A stretch of DNA of 64,000 bases. Source: Hybos culiciformis (taxonomy: Eukaryota; Arthropoda; Insecta; Diptera; Hybotidae). Location: contig OZ023273.1 in the NCBI GenBank assembly GCA_964007475.1, positions 133,046,732 through 133,110,731 of the forward strand, in the 5' to 3' direction. Under the pieces are notes generated by a model that was not told where the DNA came from, ran no database searches, and saw only the letters and a list, made by a program, of their open reading frames with translations. Positions 23,501 through 35,139 of the stretch are shown here, piece after piece. A program made the translations under genes and the position numbers. Within the stretch, counting starts at the first letter, position 1. Each line of letters begins with the position of its first letter.

Positions 23501-25719
23501 GAAACAAAAAATAATAACAATAATAATGAATAGATACTAAAATAAATAAATTTTTGTTATGAATATGATATTTTATAAAACCTTCAAATTGATTCAAAAA
23601 GGAAAAAATGAAAATAAATAAATAAAAATTCGGTCAAACAAAAAGATATATACTCTTAAATTAATTCGGTTTTTTAAATATTGTATTCAGTAAGTTTGTT
23701 GTTTATTTATATTTTTTTTAATGTACTTAAAGTTTTCATTTTGTTTTTATTTGTAGCTCTGTAATTCAATTTATTTGAAACCTAATAAATTTTTAAAATT
23801 TATATTTCCTTAAAACATTTTTATTTTTATACTAAACATTGTTGATATTGTTGATTACGATAAGTTCGTGTTTCAAAAAAAAAAAATTAAAAATTATTTT
23901 TTATTTAATTTTCTTATCTCTCTCTATAAATTTTTAATAACTTAGTAAAAATTGAAATCACGTTCTTATCCCCTTAAGAAAAACAAAATATTATATTAAG
24001 TTAAAAATTATAAAAGGTAAAATTCAGAGCTAAACTAAAATGTATTTTCATTATGTTTCAAATTTTTGAAATAGTCGTCATCAATTAAACAATCTTAATT
24101 TTCCTTTTTAAAAAGAAATAAGTTAACCAGAATATCTGAATCACCTATGCTGGCAGATAGATTTTTCGTATACATATTTCCTGATGCTGATATTTTTTTA
24201 AGTTCAATGAATATAGCACAGCATGAAATGATGCAATATTATTAAATTATAACACATAAATTGAATGAATACTTATGGGAGGTAAATTAAATAATCAAAA
24301 ATCTAATTTCAAGATGAAATCATTTACTGAATTTAAATTAAAATATAATTTGAAATAAATTATTTTGCTAACCGAGAATACTTAATAAATAAGAAATTCA
24401 TAATATTTAATATTTTCACTATAGATTTTACGATATAGAGTTCATCTGCAAACAATAATTATTAAATTATATAATTAGAATTTTTTTGTGACGATAAAAT
24501 TTATAATACATTAAATTATTAAGTTTAAAATGCTTTTTAGCTTGATTTGTGTAATTCTGTTTAATAATTTGTTCGAATGACTAATGTCTGAAATATTCAT
24601 TTGATTCAGTTAAATTGTCGATGCAATCTCCGTTCCAATTTGATTCAAATTACAATATTGACACAAATATCTAAAAATGAATAATATTCTACTTAACTAC
24701 GAAAGATGATAAATTTTTTATAAAAGCTCCCAATTTATGAGACATTGCATTTTGTAAAGATTTATGAGAAAATGGTTAAAATTATTATTGTTTGGTGGTA
24801 AAATTAATGCTTTATTTTTATACTGAGAATTTTATATAATTTTTTTTTTTGTTATTCTCTAATTTATGTTAAATTTGCCTTAAATTTATTACACCCATAG
24901 TTTCTATATTATTTATTGTTTTTACAAGATAATATACAAATTTTGCATGAAATGCTGAAAAAGAATTTGTATGCTAATTAAGTATTATTATTAACTTTAA
25001 TAAACAATAAGACAGTATATTATTTTGTTAATTATTACAAATTTGATTAATTTCATAAATTTTGTTTGATAAATTTAAAATATAATATGTACCGGATTGT
25101 GATTGTCAACTACGCAAAGGAGTATCACCTTCTTTTGATTAAATCAAAACTATGTCTTGGCTTTATTTTATTTTCTTCCATTTAGTCAGTCGTTACTATA
25201 TGACTATATGTATTGTAAAAAGTTCATCGTCTCTTTATTCCCTAAAGTTTTTTTTTACTTATACAAGTTATAACTACTCTGAGAAAACAAATAAATATGT
25301 AGTATATTATATAACTTCATAAATTATTCTTCCATTTTTAAATATGTAAAGAGAAATATATTTGCAAAATTGAAATCTTTACGATTTCCTAAAACAAAGT
25401 TTTTATTTTATTTAAGTTTTGATAGTTGTTCGTATTCTCAGCAACATATGAACTCGAAAAGTTAATTACTTACTTAGAATTTTATTATTCTTTTAGTTCT
25501 AAAAAGTCAAGAGTATAGACTTATATACAGCAATTCGACTTTCTGTTCGTATCTAATAAAATTTAACTTCAAAGAAATCTAATTTTCGATCGTAAAACTA
25601 CGCTAAATATTGTTAAAAAAAAAAAAATATCCGAAATAAACTCTTCAAAATAAATATAAATGTCCAAATTCATAAATATATACATTAATAACAATCAAAT
25701 TATATATTAATCTAAAAAA

Positions 25720-25905
25720 AATATTTTTTTATACAATATGAGTTTATGAAATTTTTATGACAAATATTTTACGATAATCATATGAACAGATATATGACAA
25801 ATAACAAATTTTGCTAACTTCATTCACTAGTTCGATTTCAACTATTTACAAAGGAAAATATATCTGCTGCAGCTATTTGTTTTTTCAGTATAGATACTTC
25901 ATTTC
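25720..25905. repeat. Dispersed repeat (pair at 0.7 kb)
   Basis: This resembles 690-890, best at the right end where GGAAAATATATCTGCTGCAG matches AGAAAATATATCTGCCGCAG, followed by TTTTTTCAGT in both. Divergence is high, so the family cannot be named. Confidence 0.45.
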
Positions 25906-28307
25906 TTTATTAGAAAGTAATGGAATAATCAATATAATAAGAGTTTTACGAAAAATATTTTGTAAAGGCGTCCTTTAATGACGGAAAGAAATCTACAAGT
26001 CAATGGTTTTTTCTATTTTTTTAAGCTTCCCATTAAAAAATATATCAACCCATAAAATTATATTAAATGAATGCAAGGATAATAAAAATATAAACTTCTC
26101 TTATGTGCAAGTTAGTCTAAACAAAAATAAAATAAAATTCAGTTCTATTTTTTTTGGCTTCGTCCTGTTTTTTTTAACATAATTATGCATTTATCTTTCT
26201 TTCATACATTCATTTAAATTTTTACGATTATGAGGTCGTTAAAAATGTTCATGTATTGTTTAAAATGTTAAATGTATTAAGAGAAAAAATGTGACTGTTA
26301 TTTTCTTTGGGGTTAAAAGTTTAAAAATCCTTGACGATAAGAAAAAGATTTCTTTAAAATAAAAATTATTTTTACAATTATCCTAAATTTTTCAATAAGC
26401 TTTAAGTTTTTTACTTTCTTTTTTATTACGAAAGAACGAAAATTATTTTTTAATTATCTGCATCTACATAGAGTTGTTATTATATCGAGTGGCGAGCAAT
26501 GAGTCAAATACTTTATTTAACTTTAACCTTGAAACACTTTTATAGTCAATCTTCGTACTCATAATAATTGAACAGTTTTTCACACTTTTTTTGAAGATAC
26601 TTTCTTAGCAGATAATAAAGATTTTTTTCTCACAAAAAATATTTTTAATTTTTCCAATTTTAATCGGTAGCAATCAATTCAGATAATAAGACATCAAAAC
26701 ATCTTCCTATCAATCAAAAAATGAAAATAATATTAATAGACCATCAAAATTTTTACAAAATATACCTAATTGAAATTATACATATATGTACATGATAATT
26801 TTATACGTATGTTTAAAGTTTTTTTATGCTACACTATGCGGTAATAACAGAAATGTACAATATTATAGAAATTCAGCCTGTTTCCAAAGTACAAAACAGC
26901 AAACAAAATTTATACATTTTAGCATTAGATTCTTGGGAACTTCAGTTTGTACCTACTTTTTATGTTAATGCATGAAGCCTTACACTATAAAGTAAAATTA
27001 TGAAAAGAAAAGAAGTCCTAGTGACTGACGCCGAGCCGAAACCACTGAAATTAGAAACAGAAATTGGACTGTGAGTTGAACGCAACTAGAATGCATTTTT
27101 TGGAAACTCAGCCCCAAATGCTGTAAGAAAGAGAGAAAAATTTGTATGTCATACTCATAAGTATTTTTATAAATTTTTTTATAAAGAATTATCTTTTAGC
27201 CAGGAGCGAAGTAAGAGTACGCAGCTACATGCCTTAAACACATCAATTTTTATTCATTATTTAACCTAAATGTGTATTGAATTAATATTACATAACATAC
27301 ATAAGTGCACATAAATGTAAAAACATAAACACAAATCCTTTTTTTGCAAATAATCTTTATTTAAAGTAATAAAAAAAAATGTTAGTTTCATATGAAAAAT
27401 CAATATTAAAAAATTTATCAGTCAATTAAATCTTTTAAAATTTAATTGTCTGTTATTCGTTTGAAGTACTGAAAATCCATGCAATTATTTTTATTATATA
27501 AGACTTTTAAATTTATTTGCAATGCTGTTTAAAGTTCAATGATGCTCAAAATATACTACTCCAATTCATACAGAGTCCATTTTGTCCGCATTATACATAA
27601 TTATTGTATATACATATTCGTATTTAAATTTATTATTTTCAACAATATGCAATATGTGTAAATAATGTAAAATGCATATACATCGCAACAAAAATTTGTT
27701 TCATTTCTTAGAAAAGTTTTCAATTCAATTTGTTTTTGTGAATAATAAAATAAAAGTCTTCGGCTTTTCAAAGTCGAACTAGGTTTTTTTTCTTGAATAA
27801 ATATTTTTCAAAGAGAAAATATCAGAGAAATGGAAATTCAATTAAGTAAGATTCAGTAAAATGATAATAATGTGAAGTTTGAAAATACGAACGTCCATTA
27901 ATACCAGCAGCAGTTAATTACTACAGCAGTGGTATACAATTGTTCAACATTCTTCAGAATTTTTTATAATAAGTATACTGTTGCTAATAATTTTAATTAA
28001 TTTGATCCTCTATCTTAACTATAAGTCAATTAAGTTGTTAAAATTATAATTATATAAATGCAAATAATTTAAGAAGATTCTGCATAAGTTCTTTGCATTT
28101 TTTTTTAATCTAAATTAAATATAAAACAAATTAGAAAAAAAAAAGTTCCGAAAAAAAGAAAAATAATATAGAAAAAAATTAAATTAGTCAATATTTCTAC
28201 AAAAAAAAATCCTTTCTCTAACTTTTCTTTTCTGTCAAAATAAGTGGAAAGTAAATCCGTTTAGTAGCATGACTCTTCTAAAGCTCAATTAAGTCATAGT
28301 CTGTAGA

Positions 28308-28375
28308 CAGTGGCGTAACTACCGGCAGGCGAACGCAGCGGCCGCACGAAGTTAAAAGGCCCACCGAGAGAATAA
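28308..28375 (+). mobile_element. Possible truncated hAT-like end
   Basis: The sequence CAGTGGCGTAACTACC followed by a GC-rich segment is unlike its AT-rich surroundings. It resembles CAGTGGCG-type hAT ends. I found no matching inverted end downstream, so only a fragment can be claimed. Confidence 0.4.
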
Positions 28376-29039
28376 GCTATGCAGGATACATTGACAGAAC
28401 ATTTTAATAAATTCTTGAGAACAAAAAATGACTATGATAAACTATAACAGTTAGCAAACTAAAAATATTTTTATTCCAATTTTAAAAATATTTTCATTTT
28501 CATGCTCATACAGTTTTTCATATTTATGTATAAAATAAGATAAGGAAAAATAATAAAATGCATTCAAATTCAAAAAAACCACAATAAAATATTTCCTGAA
28601 AATTTTCTCTTTGTTCTATTAAACTTTTGCAAAATTTTTTAATAATAAATTTTATTTTTTTCACCCTGTTCAAAAAATATGAATTTTATTTTGCTAACAA
28701 ATTTAGGACTAAGTATTAAAATTAAAATATTATAGAAAATAAATTTTTATTTATAAAATGTAATTAATGTTAGTAAGTGTGCCCACCATTTACTCTCAAA
28801 TTGTTTAATTCATTTTGATGAAATTTGAGCTGACAGAGAAACTAGTTTTCTAGTGAGGATAGTTATAAAAAAGAAAAAAATATAAAAAGGTCTCGAAATA
28901 TTGCTTCTATAAAATGTGGAAATCCTAAATACCTATTTATAATACCATGCAATAATTAAATAAATTTAATAAAATTATAAAATATAGAAAAATATCAATA
29001 AGAAATAATAAATGATTTGTAAGTATAATATGGGTATTA

Positions 29040-29170
29040 AAGAACTGAAAATACTTATTTGCATTTGTAGTGTCAGGAAATATGAGTTCAATAAGAATGC
29101 TGAAATGCACATTTATTTGAGTATTCAATAAAATTGTCGCAGATGTTTTATAAAAATGTAATGTCGTTAT
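29040..29170. repeat. Dispersed repeat, copy 1 (pair at 58.0 kb)
   Basis: ACTTATTTGCATTT, ATATGAGTTCAATAAGAA and CGCAGATGTTTT occur in the same order at 57960-58045 with small changes. The family is unknown. Confidence 0.6.
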
Positions 29171-30016
29171 ATTACTTCTTAGTCTTACTAAACATAAATC
29201 AAACGATCACAATGTTATGTTTGAAATTTAAAAGAAAAATTTAACATTGATTGAACATTTTATGTTACCATAAACATCGTCTGAATTGGGTCGGTATCCA
29301 ATAAAAATGATCAACAAAAATGTATAACAAATAATATAATACCTTTGCTGGCACTTTTACTTAATATAATTTTTGTGTTATAAATTTCGCCAATGAACAT
29401 TATATCTCTATGATATAAACAAAGCAGCTTTAATTCGTCGAAAAACATCTGACGAAAAGACATTTTGTCTAATACATATTCATTTTGCAGAAGAACCATT
29501 TTGCAAAATTGACAATTACCAAAAGTTCACTTTCATCTAATGAGATTCTTGGCAAATATCGTGTTGGTGAAAAGAAATTTCGCAACTACCCTTTATTGAA
29601 TTCAATAATTTTAAATATTGCATTTTTATTTTAACAAAATTTATTAAATTTTTAATATGTTCTTCCTTAATTTAATACGTGACCTGTTAAAAAACATTCA
29701 ATATTCTATTCAGTATATTAAGAGTATTTGCAGATAGAAATGAAACCTTAAAGCAATTATTAGTATTTATTCACACAGGAAACCTCGCAGTAAACTTATG
29801 AAATCTATTGCTCAATCATTATTTGAGAATACTTTTTTATTTCAAATTCCTGGTATAAAGGACTTTTCGGAATGATTCACTTGATAGTGATACAATTCTT
29901 GAATGAATGTTACACTTTTTAATTTTGATTTAAATTGTATGAACTTTTATATTTAATTTTAAAAAAATTTAAATACAAAAAAAATAATTAAAACCATATA
30001 TTCACTTCACTTTTCT

Positions 30017-30926
30017 TTATTTATCAATTCTTGCATTAATCCAATTTAATAAACTGGGAACATCAGCAAACACAGTCGGAACTTTGGGTCTGGCACAGCC
30101 AAAAGACCATGAAACGATTCCAATAATTTTACCATTGGCCATTAAAGGACCACCAGAATCTCCTTGACAAGAACCTTTATTTCCCTGGGGAATTCCAGCA
30201 CACATCATTCTATCTGTGACGATACAAAGCTTGTGATCTAAAACGCGTCCACAGGTTTTTCTTGATAAAACTTGAATTTCTACCGCTCGTAAAAGGTCAG
30301 ATGAATCACCATCTTCTTGAATTCTTCCGAATCCACTCACTAGGCCCTTGCTTCCTGCTGGTGTCTCTCGATTAGCTAACTGAATTGGAGCAATGAGATT
30401 GGTGTATACAAGATTTTCTTTTAAAGTTAAAATTGCTACGTCGTAATCAGTTATTACTGTGTCATATTTCTCATGGAACTCGAATGAATCAACTTGGATC
30501 AATTGTCCTCCTTTATAGCGATTATTTGAACCAACTCTTACTTTCAAGTTCAGAGGTGAATATTTGCCGTAAACACAATGTGCTGCAGTCAATACTTTGC
30601 TATAAATAAAATAATAAAATTAATTTAAGTGAATCAAAGAATAAAAATTCATTAAAACTAAATTTAAAATTTATATAATTATAAATTAATCGAAATATTC
30701 AAAAAGTTAAGGTATATATTCAGATCACTTACTTTGGTGAAATTATGCTACCGCCACAGTAATGTGTGGAATCATTCTGTATGGACACTTGATATGGGAA
30801 TTTCTGAATATCTACAAATTCTCCACCAACTATACGGCCATCGAAATGAGTTAATCCAAAACTGCCTAAATGACTCCCCAAACAAAATGAACTTGTCAAA
30901 ATAATAAATACTATTTGTTTAAACAT
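30017..30926 (-). CDS. Secreted S1 serine protease, elastase-like pocket
   Basis: Two exons (30926-30733 and 30599-30017) joined by a GT-AG intron of 133 bp give 258 aa. A signal peptide covers about residues 1-18, followed by a short propeptide cut after R31 before IVGG. The catalytic triad is H72 (TAAHC), D118 (DYDVAIL) and S213 (GDSGGP). The residue matching chymotrypsin position 189 is Gly207, not the Asp of trypsin. Positions 216 and 226 are Ser and Thr. So the fold is trypsin-like but cleavage after Arg or Lys is not expected; a small or neutral P1 residue is more likely. It is probably a gut digestive enzyme, which is inference. The gene is one of a local tandem family with the copies at 16.5 and 33 kb. 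Confidence 0.92.
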
Positions 30927-30979
30927 TTTAATTCGAATAGAAAATAATTAATATTTAATAATTTTTCAATCGTCTTTGG

Positions 30980-30987
30980 CTTTTATA
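30980..30987 (-). promoter_or_regulatory. TATA box of the 30-kb protease
   Basis: TATAAAAG on the minus strand lies 54 bases upstream of the start codon. The same box at the same distance, in conserved flanking sequence, occurs before the 33-kb paralogue. This supports it as the core promoter. Confidence 0.7.
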
Positions 30988-31099
30988 TCCAAAAAGATTG
31001 TTATCAGTTAATTTAAGAATTGATAATACAAACTTTAATAGTAATAATACAAATATCAAAAGTAGAAAATTTAATTATTTAAAATTGAATCATCTACAA

Positions 31100-32327
31100 A
31101 ATTCAAAATTTATCATAATTAGAAGTGGATGGGACAACTTTTTGATACAAAAATAGTGTATTGCGCATATTGTACTTTATTATACTTTATTATACATAAT
31201 GTTAAGATAATAAAGATACAAATTGTAAACTATTGTTTCTTGCGTTTGTTGTAATAACCATGGACGGACATAAGAGTCCTCCTGAATCAAATGTATTAAG
31301 TAAGTGTTAGAGAAGTTCTATTTGAAAGATGATCTTAGTTGGCTTTTTCATTAACCATATTAAGTAAATTTATAAACATAAATATCGTATTCGCTAAAAT
31401 CGAATTTATTTTGTTACTTTATTTGTAGATTATTATTTGTTAATAATAAACTGAAATTGTATATAGAGTATAGCTCTAACTCAAACACTTCAAATTTAAA
31501 TAGAAAAAAAAAACAAATAAGAGCAAATGATAAAATAAAAAAATTGACTGCTGTTTTGATTAATAAAATGATAGTGTTTTTATGATTAAAAAATAAATGC
31601 ACAATAAATTAAATACGCTCAGTATTTCTTCAAGACGACAAATATATTTTACAAATTCTTCAATAAGCCAAATTTCATTAACGGCGCTGCAATAAAAGCG
31701 AAGATTTCTGTCTCCTAGACTGGAAATTCCAATGATGGGGGGAAAGTAGGCTAGACATCAGTGCAACTTACTTTACATTTTTATTAGTGTCCTGAACTAG
31801 AACTGATCTAGTAAGTAAAGTGTTCTATTTTTGTCGTGTTAAAAAAATCTTCCTTTTTCACTAAAGTATTTCGTTTTTCAATACATATTTGTCAAAAACT
31901 AATTATTTTATTTTAATTATTTTAATTAACATTTGTCATATTTAGTCTTTAAAATTCTGTTTTTAAAGTTCGAATTAAAAAATTTCTAAAAATTTTATTT
32001 TTTAAATTTGTCGCATGAGATTTTATGTATACCAAGAGTTCTGCGATATTTTATATGTATAACTTCACGTATATACATAAAAACAAATTGTCATAGTGAA
32101 GCATTAAGTATTCTCTGCGCTACGAAAAACCTCTAATTAAATAAGAAAATAGGTAATAACCGTTTAAGTCTAATTTTTTAATATCGATATAAATTCCGTA
32201 AAAAATTCAAAACTACAAAAACTATAAATTTATATCATAATTAATAAGATTTTTTTCGCGTTCCTATTTTGAATGATCGTATCAAATTTGATTAAGTATA
32301 AAACTACCGGCAATAAACTCTACAGTC
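31100..32327. other. Intergenic DNA, partly duplicated at 35.3 kb
   Basis: No gene is seen. The part at 31430-31625 matches 35340-35535, including AGTGTTTTTATGATTAAA and AATAAATGCA. It is the upstream part of the protease duplication. A less AT-rich patch at 31680-31830 is unidentified. Confidence 0.55.
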
Positions 32328-32330
32328 TAA

Positions 32331-32716
32331 TGCGTTGTTTATAGCTACCACAGTAAAGTAATTTTTGGAGGAATGTTCCGGAAACCTATTCACAGCTAAT
32401 TTTATCTGAAAGTAAAAAATCTACTACAAAAAATATAAAAAAAAAACAAAAAAAAAATTTTTTGACAGGAAAGGTATCGTAAAAAAATATTGTGATAGGT
32501 GGGAAACGTAATGAAAAAGAAACAAAAAAATAATTTTGTGAAGTAATGAAATTTTTATTTGAAAATATTTTTAAAAAATTCTTTTTATGAAAAATAGATA
32601 AAATTAATATCTTCATTTTCAGTAAATTTGCTTAAATATAAATAGAATAATAACATAGAAAAACGGTTTTTACGGTACCATTTTTTCAGATAGGTCAATT
32701 AGCTATAAACAACGCA
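32331..32716. mobile_element. Short inverted-repeat element (MITE), TAA target site
   Basis: The ends are perfect 17-bp inverted repeats, TGCGTTGTTTATAGCTA. The triplet TAA flanks both ends (32328-32330 and 32717-32719), as for PIF/Harbinger-type transposition. The 386-bp interior has no credible gene, so it would depend on a transposase elsewhere. Superfamily assignment rests on target-site length only. Confidence 0.85.
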
Positions 32717-33040
32717 TAATGGTGCATAAGATGAAATAGAGATTCATATTTCCTATATTAAATAAAATTAAAACATAATTTATAATGCAAACAAACTACA
32801 TTTTGTTTAAAGTCGAAATAAAGAGGATTTTTATAGTACGTACGTCCAAATTAGATAACGTTTATTATTCGGTTATGTGTAAGATTCTCTTGCTTTATAA
32901 GATTATCTTTTTTTTTTGTGAGATTTTTTGTAAAAATCAAGAACACATGAAAAGCCAATGCCAAAGGCGATTTATAAATACAACCAAACAATGAAAAAAG
33001 TAAAAAAATAATGAAAACCATATATTCATTGCATTTTTCT

Positions 33041-34946
33041 TTATTTATGTATTCTAGCGTTAATCCAATTTAATAAACTGGGAACATCAGCAAACACAGT
33101 GGGAGTTTCTGGTCTGGCACAGCCATATGCCCATGAAACGATTCCAATAATTTTACCATTAGCCATTAAAGGACCACCAGAATCTCCTTGACAGGATCCC
33201 TTATTTCCCTCAGGAATTCCAGCGCACATCATTCTGTCTGTTATCATGGTGGGATCATTATAAGCGAGTCTGCAGCTTTTTCTTGATATAACTTTAATTT
33301 CTACCGCTCGTAAAAGCTCAGATGAAGGACCACCTTCCTGAATATTTCCGAATCCACTCACTATACACTTGCTTCCTTCTGTTGTCTCTCGATTAGCTAA
33401 CTGAATTGGAGCTATAAGATTGGTGTACACAAGATTTTCCTTTAAAGTTATAATTGCTACGTCGTAATCTACAGTTATTGTGTCATATTTCTCATGGAAC
33501 TCGAATGAGTCAACTTGGATCAATTGTCCACCTTTGTGAATGTTATTTGAACCAACTCTTACTTTCAAACTCAGTGGTGAAATAATGTCATAAACACAAT
33601 GTGCTGCAGTCAATACTTTGCTATAAATAAAAATTGTAATTAATTTAAGTTGATCAAAATAAAATTTTTCCGATCTTAAAACAATTTTAAAACATAACAA
33701 TTATCCACACAATTTTATAATTAACACAATTGAAAAAACTAAATTAAAGCTTTCCAAAATTAATAGAACTCTAACATAGAAATAAAATTTATAGAAATGC
33801 CCTATGAGAAACGTTTGTTTAGATAGAAAATTGTAAATCCACTAAACATTAGATATGTAGCTAAACCTAAAAACTTTTTTCCAAATTAAAAGATAAAACT
33901 AATAAATAATTAAGTTCAAATATCATTTATAAAGGTAATTGAAAGGATTGTAATAAAGTTTATATTTGTGAGACATAAATGTTCCAAGTGTGTTACATTC
34001 AATCCTATAATTAGAATAATAAACATAGCCGTCCTATAGGGACGGCTATGTTTATTATGCTCAAACACAAAAAGTTTAAAAAAAAAATTTTTTATTAAAG
34101 ATCTTAAAATGAAAAATAAAAAAGCTTACGGGGTTTTTGTCGGACGCAAAACGGGGTTTTTGTCGGGCCCAAAAAATTAACGATTTACTTTAAGATAATT
34201 TCAATTAACTAGTATAAAAATACTGATGTACATTTTAATTTTATTAAAAAAACTATTAATTATATTACAAAATGAAAAAATAATAAAGTAAAATTACAAA
34301 ATAAAAAAGGGCTTTAGTAGTATATAAATAAATTCAAACTAGAATAAAGTTTTTTTACTATAAATAAAAGAATATAATTTATAGTTTATTTATACACGAT
34401 CATAAAAGCTTTAATGTTTGCTTTTATTAACAACAGAGATCGTTATTAACAAAAAGTTTAGTTAAATAATAATTATTAATTAGTCTATTTAATTTTGAAT
34501 GAATTTATTTAACATTACCATTATTTGAAAAGAATAATTTAATTTAGTATTAAACATTTTTTTTTAAAATATTCTCTACAGCTTCTGAAGATGGGATTGA
34601 TATAATCCCGAAACATGTCAAGCATTTAAATTTTGGATAAAAGTTATTATTAATCAAAGAACAAAAACTCATTAAAACTAAATTAAAAATGGGTTTAATT
34701 ATAATTTAATCGAAATATTCAAAATGTTTACGAATATATTCATAAGACTTACTTTAGTGAAATTATGCTACCGCCACAGCGATGGTTGGAATTGTACTGT
34801 AAGGACACTTGATGTGGAAATTTCTGAATATCTACAAATTCTCCACCAACTATACGGCCATCGAAATGAGTTAATCCAAAACTGCCTAAATGACTTCCCA
34901 GACAAAATGAACTTGTCAAAATAATAAATACTATTTGTTTAAACAT
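33041..34946 (-). CDS. Secreted S1 serine protease, paralogue of the 30-kb gene
   Basis: Two exons (34946-34753 and 33620-33041) give 257 aa. The signal peptide and propeptide are the same as in the 30-kb paralogue through IVGGEF. The triad is H72, D118 and S212 in GDSGGP. The position matching chymotrypsin 189 is Gly, 216 is Ala and 226 is Thr, so trypsin specificity is again not expected. Splice phases equal those of the paralogue, but the intron is 1132 bp instead of 133 bp because of a 1-kb insertion at 33659-34658. Differences from the 30-kb copy concentrate in the first exon's QVSLQYNSNHR stretch and in surface loops. A digestive role is inferred. Confidence 0.92.
34014..34056. repeat. 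Perfect short palindrome in the intron insertion
   Basis: Two 19-bp arms, ATAATAAACATAGCCGTCC and its exact complement, surround the 5-nt loop TATAG. It lies inside the 1-kb insertion and may be part of the element's structure. Confidence 0.85.
34581..34623 (+). ncRNA. Type I hammerhead ribozyme motif
   Basis: The order of parts fits the hammerhead core. The 5' strand of stem I is GCTT, then comes CTGAAGA (consensus CUGANGA). Stem II is GGGATT/AATCCC around loop GATAT. Next come GAAAC, a two-pair stem III with a 2-nt loop, and the cleavage triplet GTC. The 3' strand of stem I is AAGC, which pairs perfectly with GCTT. Predicted cleavage is after 34619. A very short stem III is typical of Penelope-like hammerheads. 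One extra T (34592) between CTGAAGA and stem II is a departure from consensus and may weaken activity. Confidence 0.72.
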
Positions 34947-34998
34947 TTTAATTCGAATAGAAAATAATTAATAATAATAACTTTTCAATCGTCTTTGG

Positions 34999-35006
34999 CT
35001 TTTATA
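34999..35006 (-). promoter_or_regulatory. TATA box of the 33-kb protease
   Basis: TATAAAAG on the minus strand lies 53 bases before the start codon, in sequence closely matching the upstream region of the 30-kb paralogue. Confidence 0.7.
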
Positions 35007-35139
35007 TTTGAAAATATGTTTATCAGTTATTTTAAAAATTGATAATACACATGTTAAAAACAAATTATAAATGGAAAATTGAATTGTTTTCAAATTAAAT
35101 CATTCAGGTAATCCCAATTAGAAGTGGCAATATATAATC

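Larger units (their letters stand above)
22733..29990. other. Long AT-rich intergenic stretch with old repeats
   Basis: No gene is recognised over about 7 kb. Three old dispersed repeats can be paired inside the window: 23030-23500 with 53830-54330, 25720-25905 with 690-890, and 29040-29170 with 57940-58060. The patch at 28305-28370 resembles a hAT end. The patch at 27010-27120 is less AT-biased but gives no readable protein. The remaining short frames are low complexity. Confidence 0.5.
33659..34658 (+). mobile_element. 1-kb Penelope-like insertion in a protease intron
   Basis: Aligning this intron with the 133-bp intron of the 30-kb paralogue shows homology up to 33658 and again from about 34653. 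The extra 1000 bp are bordered by the direct repeat ATCAAA (33653-33658 and 34653-34658). The insert holds a hammerhead ribozyme motif near its right end, as in the terminal repeats of Penelope-like retroelements. It also has a perfect palindrome at 34014-34056 and a duplicated CGGGGTTTTTGTCGG motif (34138-34180). No reverse transcriptase frame is visible, so this is a truncated or non-autonomous copy. Confidence 0.75.

Noticed and set aside
27020..27050. CTGACGCCGAGCCGAAAC, considered as a second hammerhead core
   Set aside because: The core needs CTGANGA, and here the last position is C. No stem II or cleavage triplet follows.
34724..34924. 66-codon plus-strand frame
   Set aside because: It is antisense to exon 1 of the 33-kb protease.
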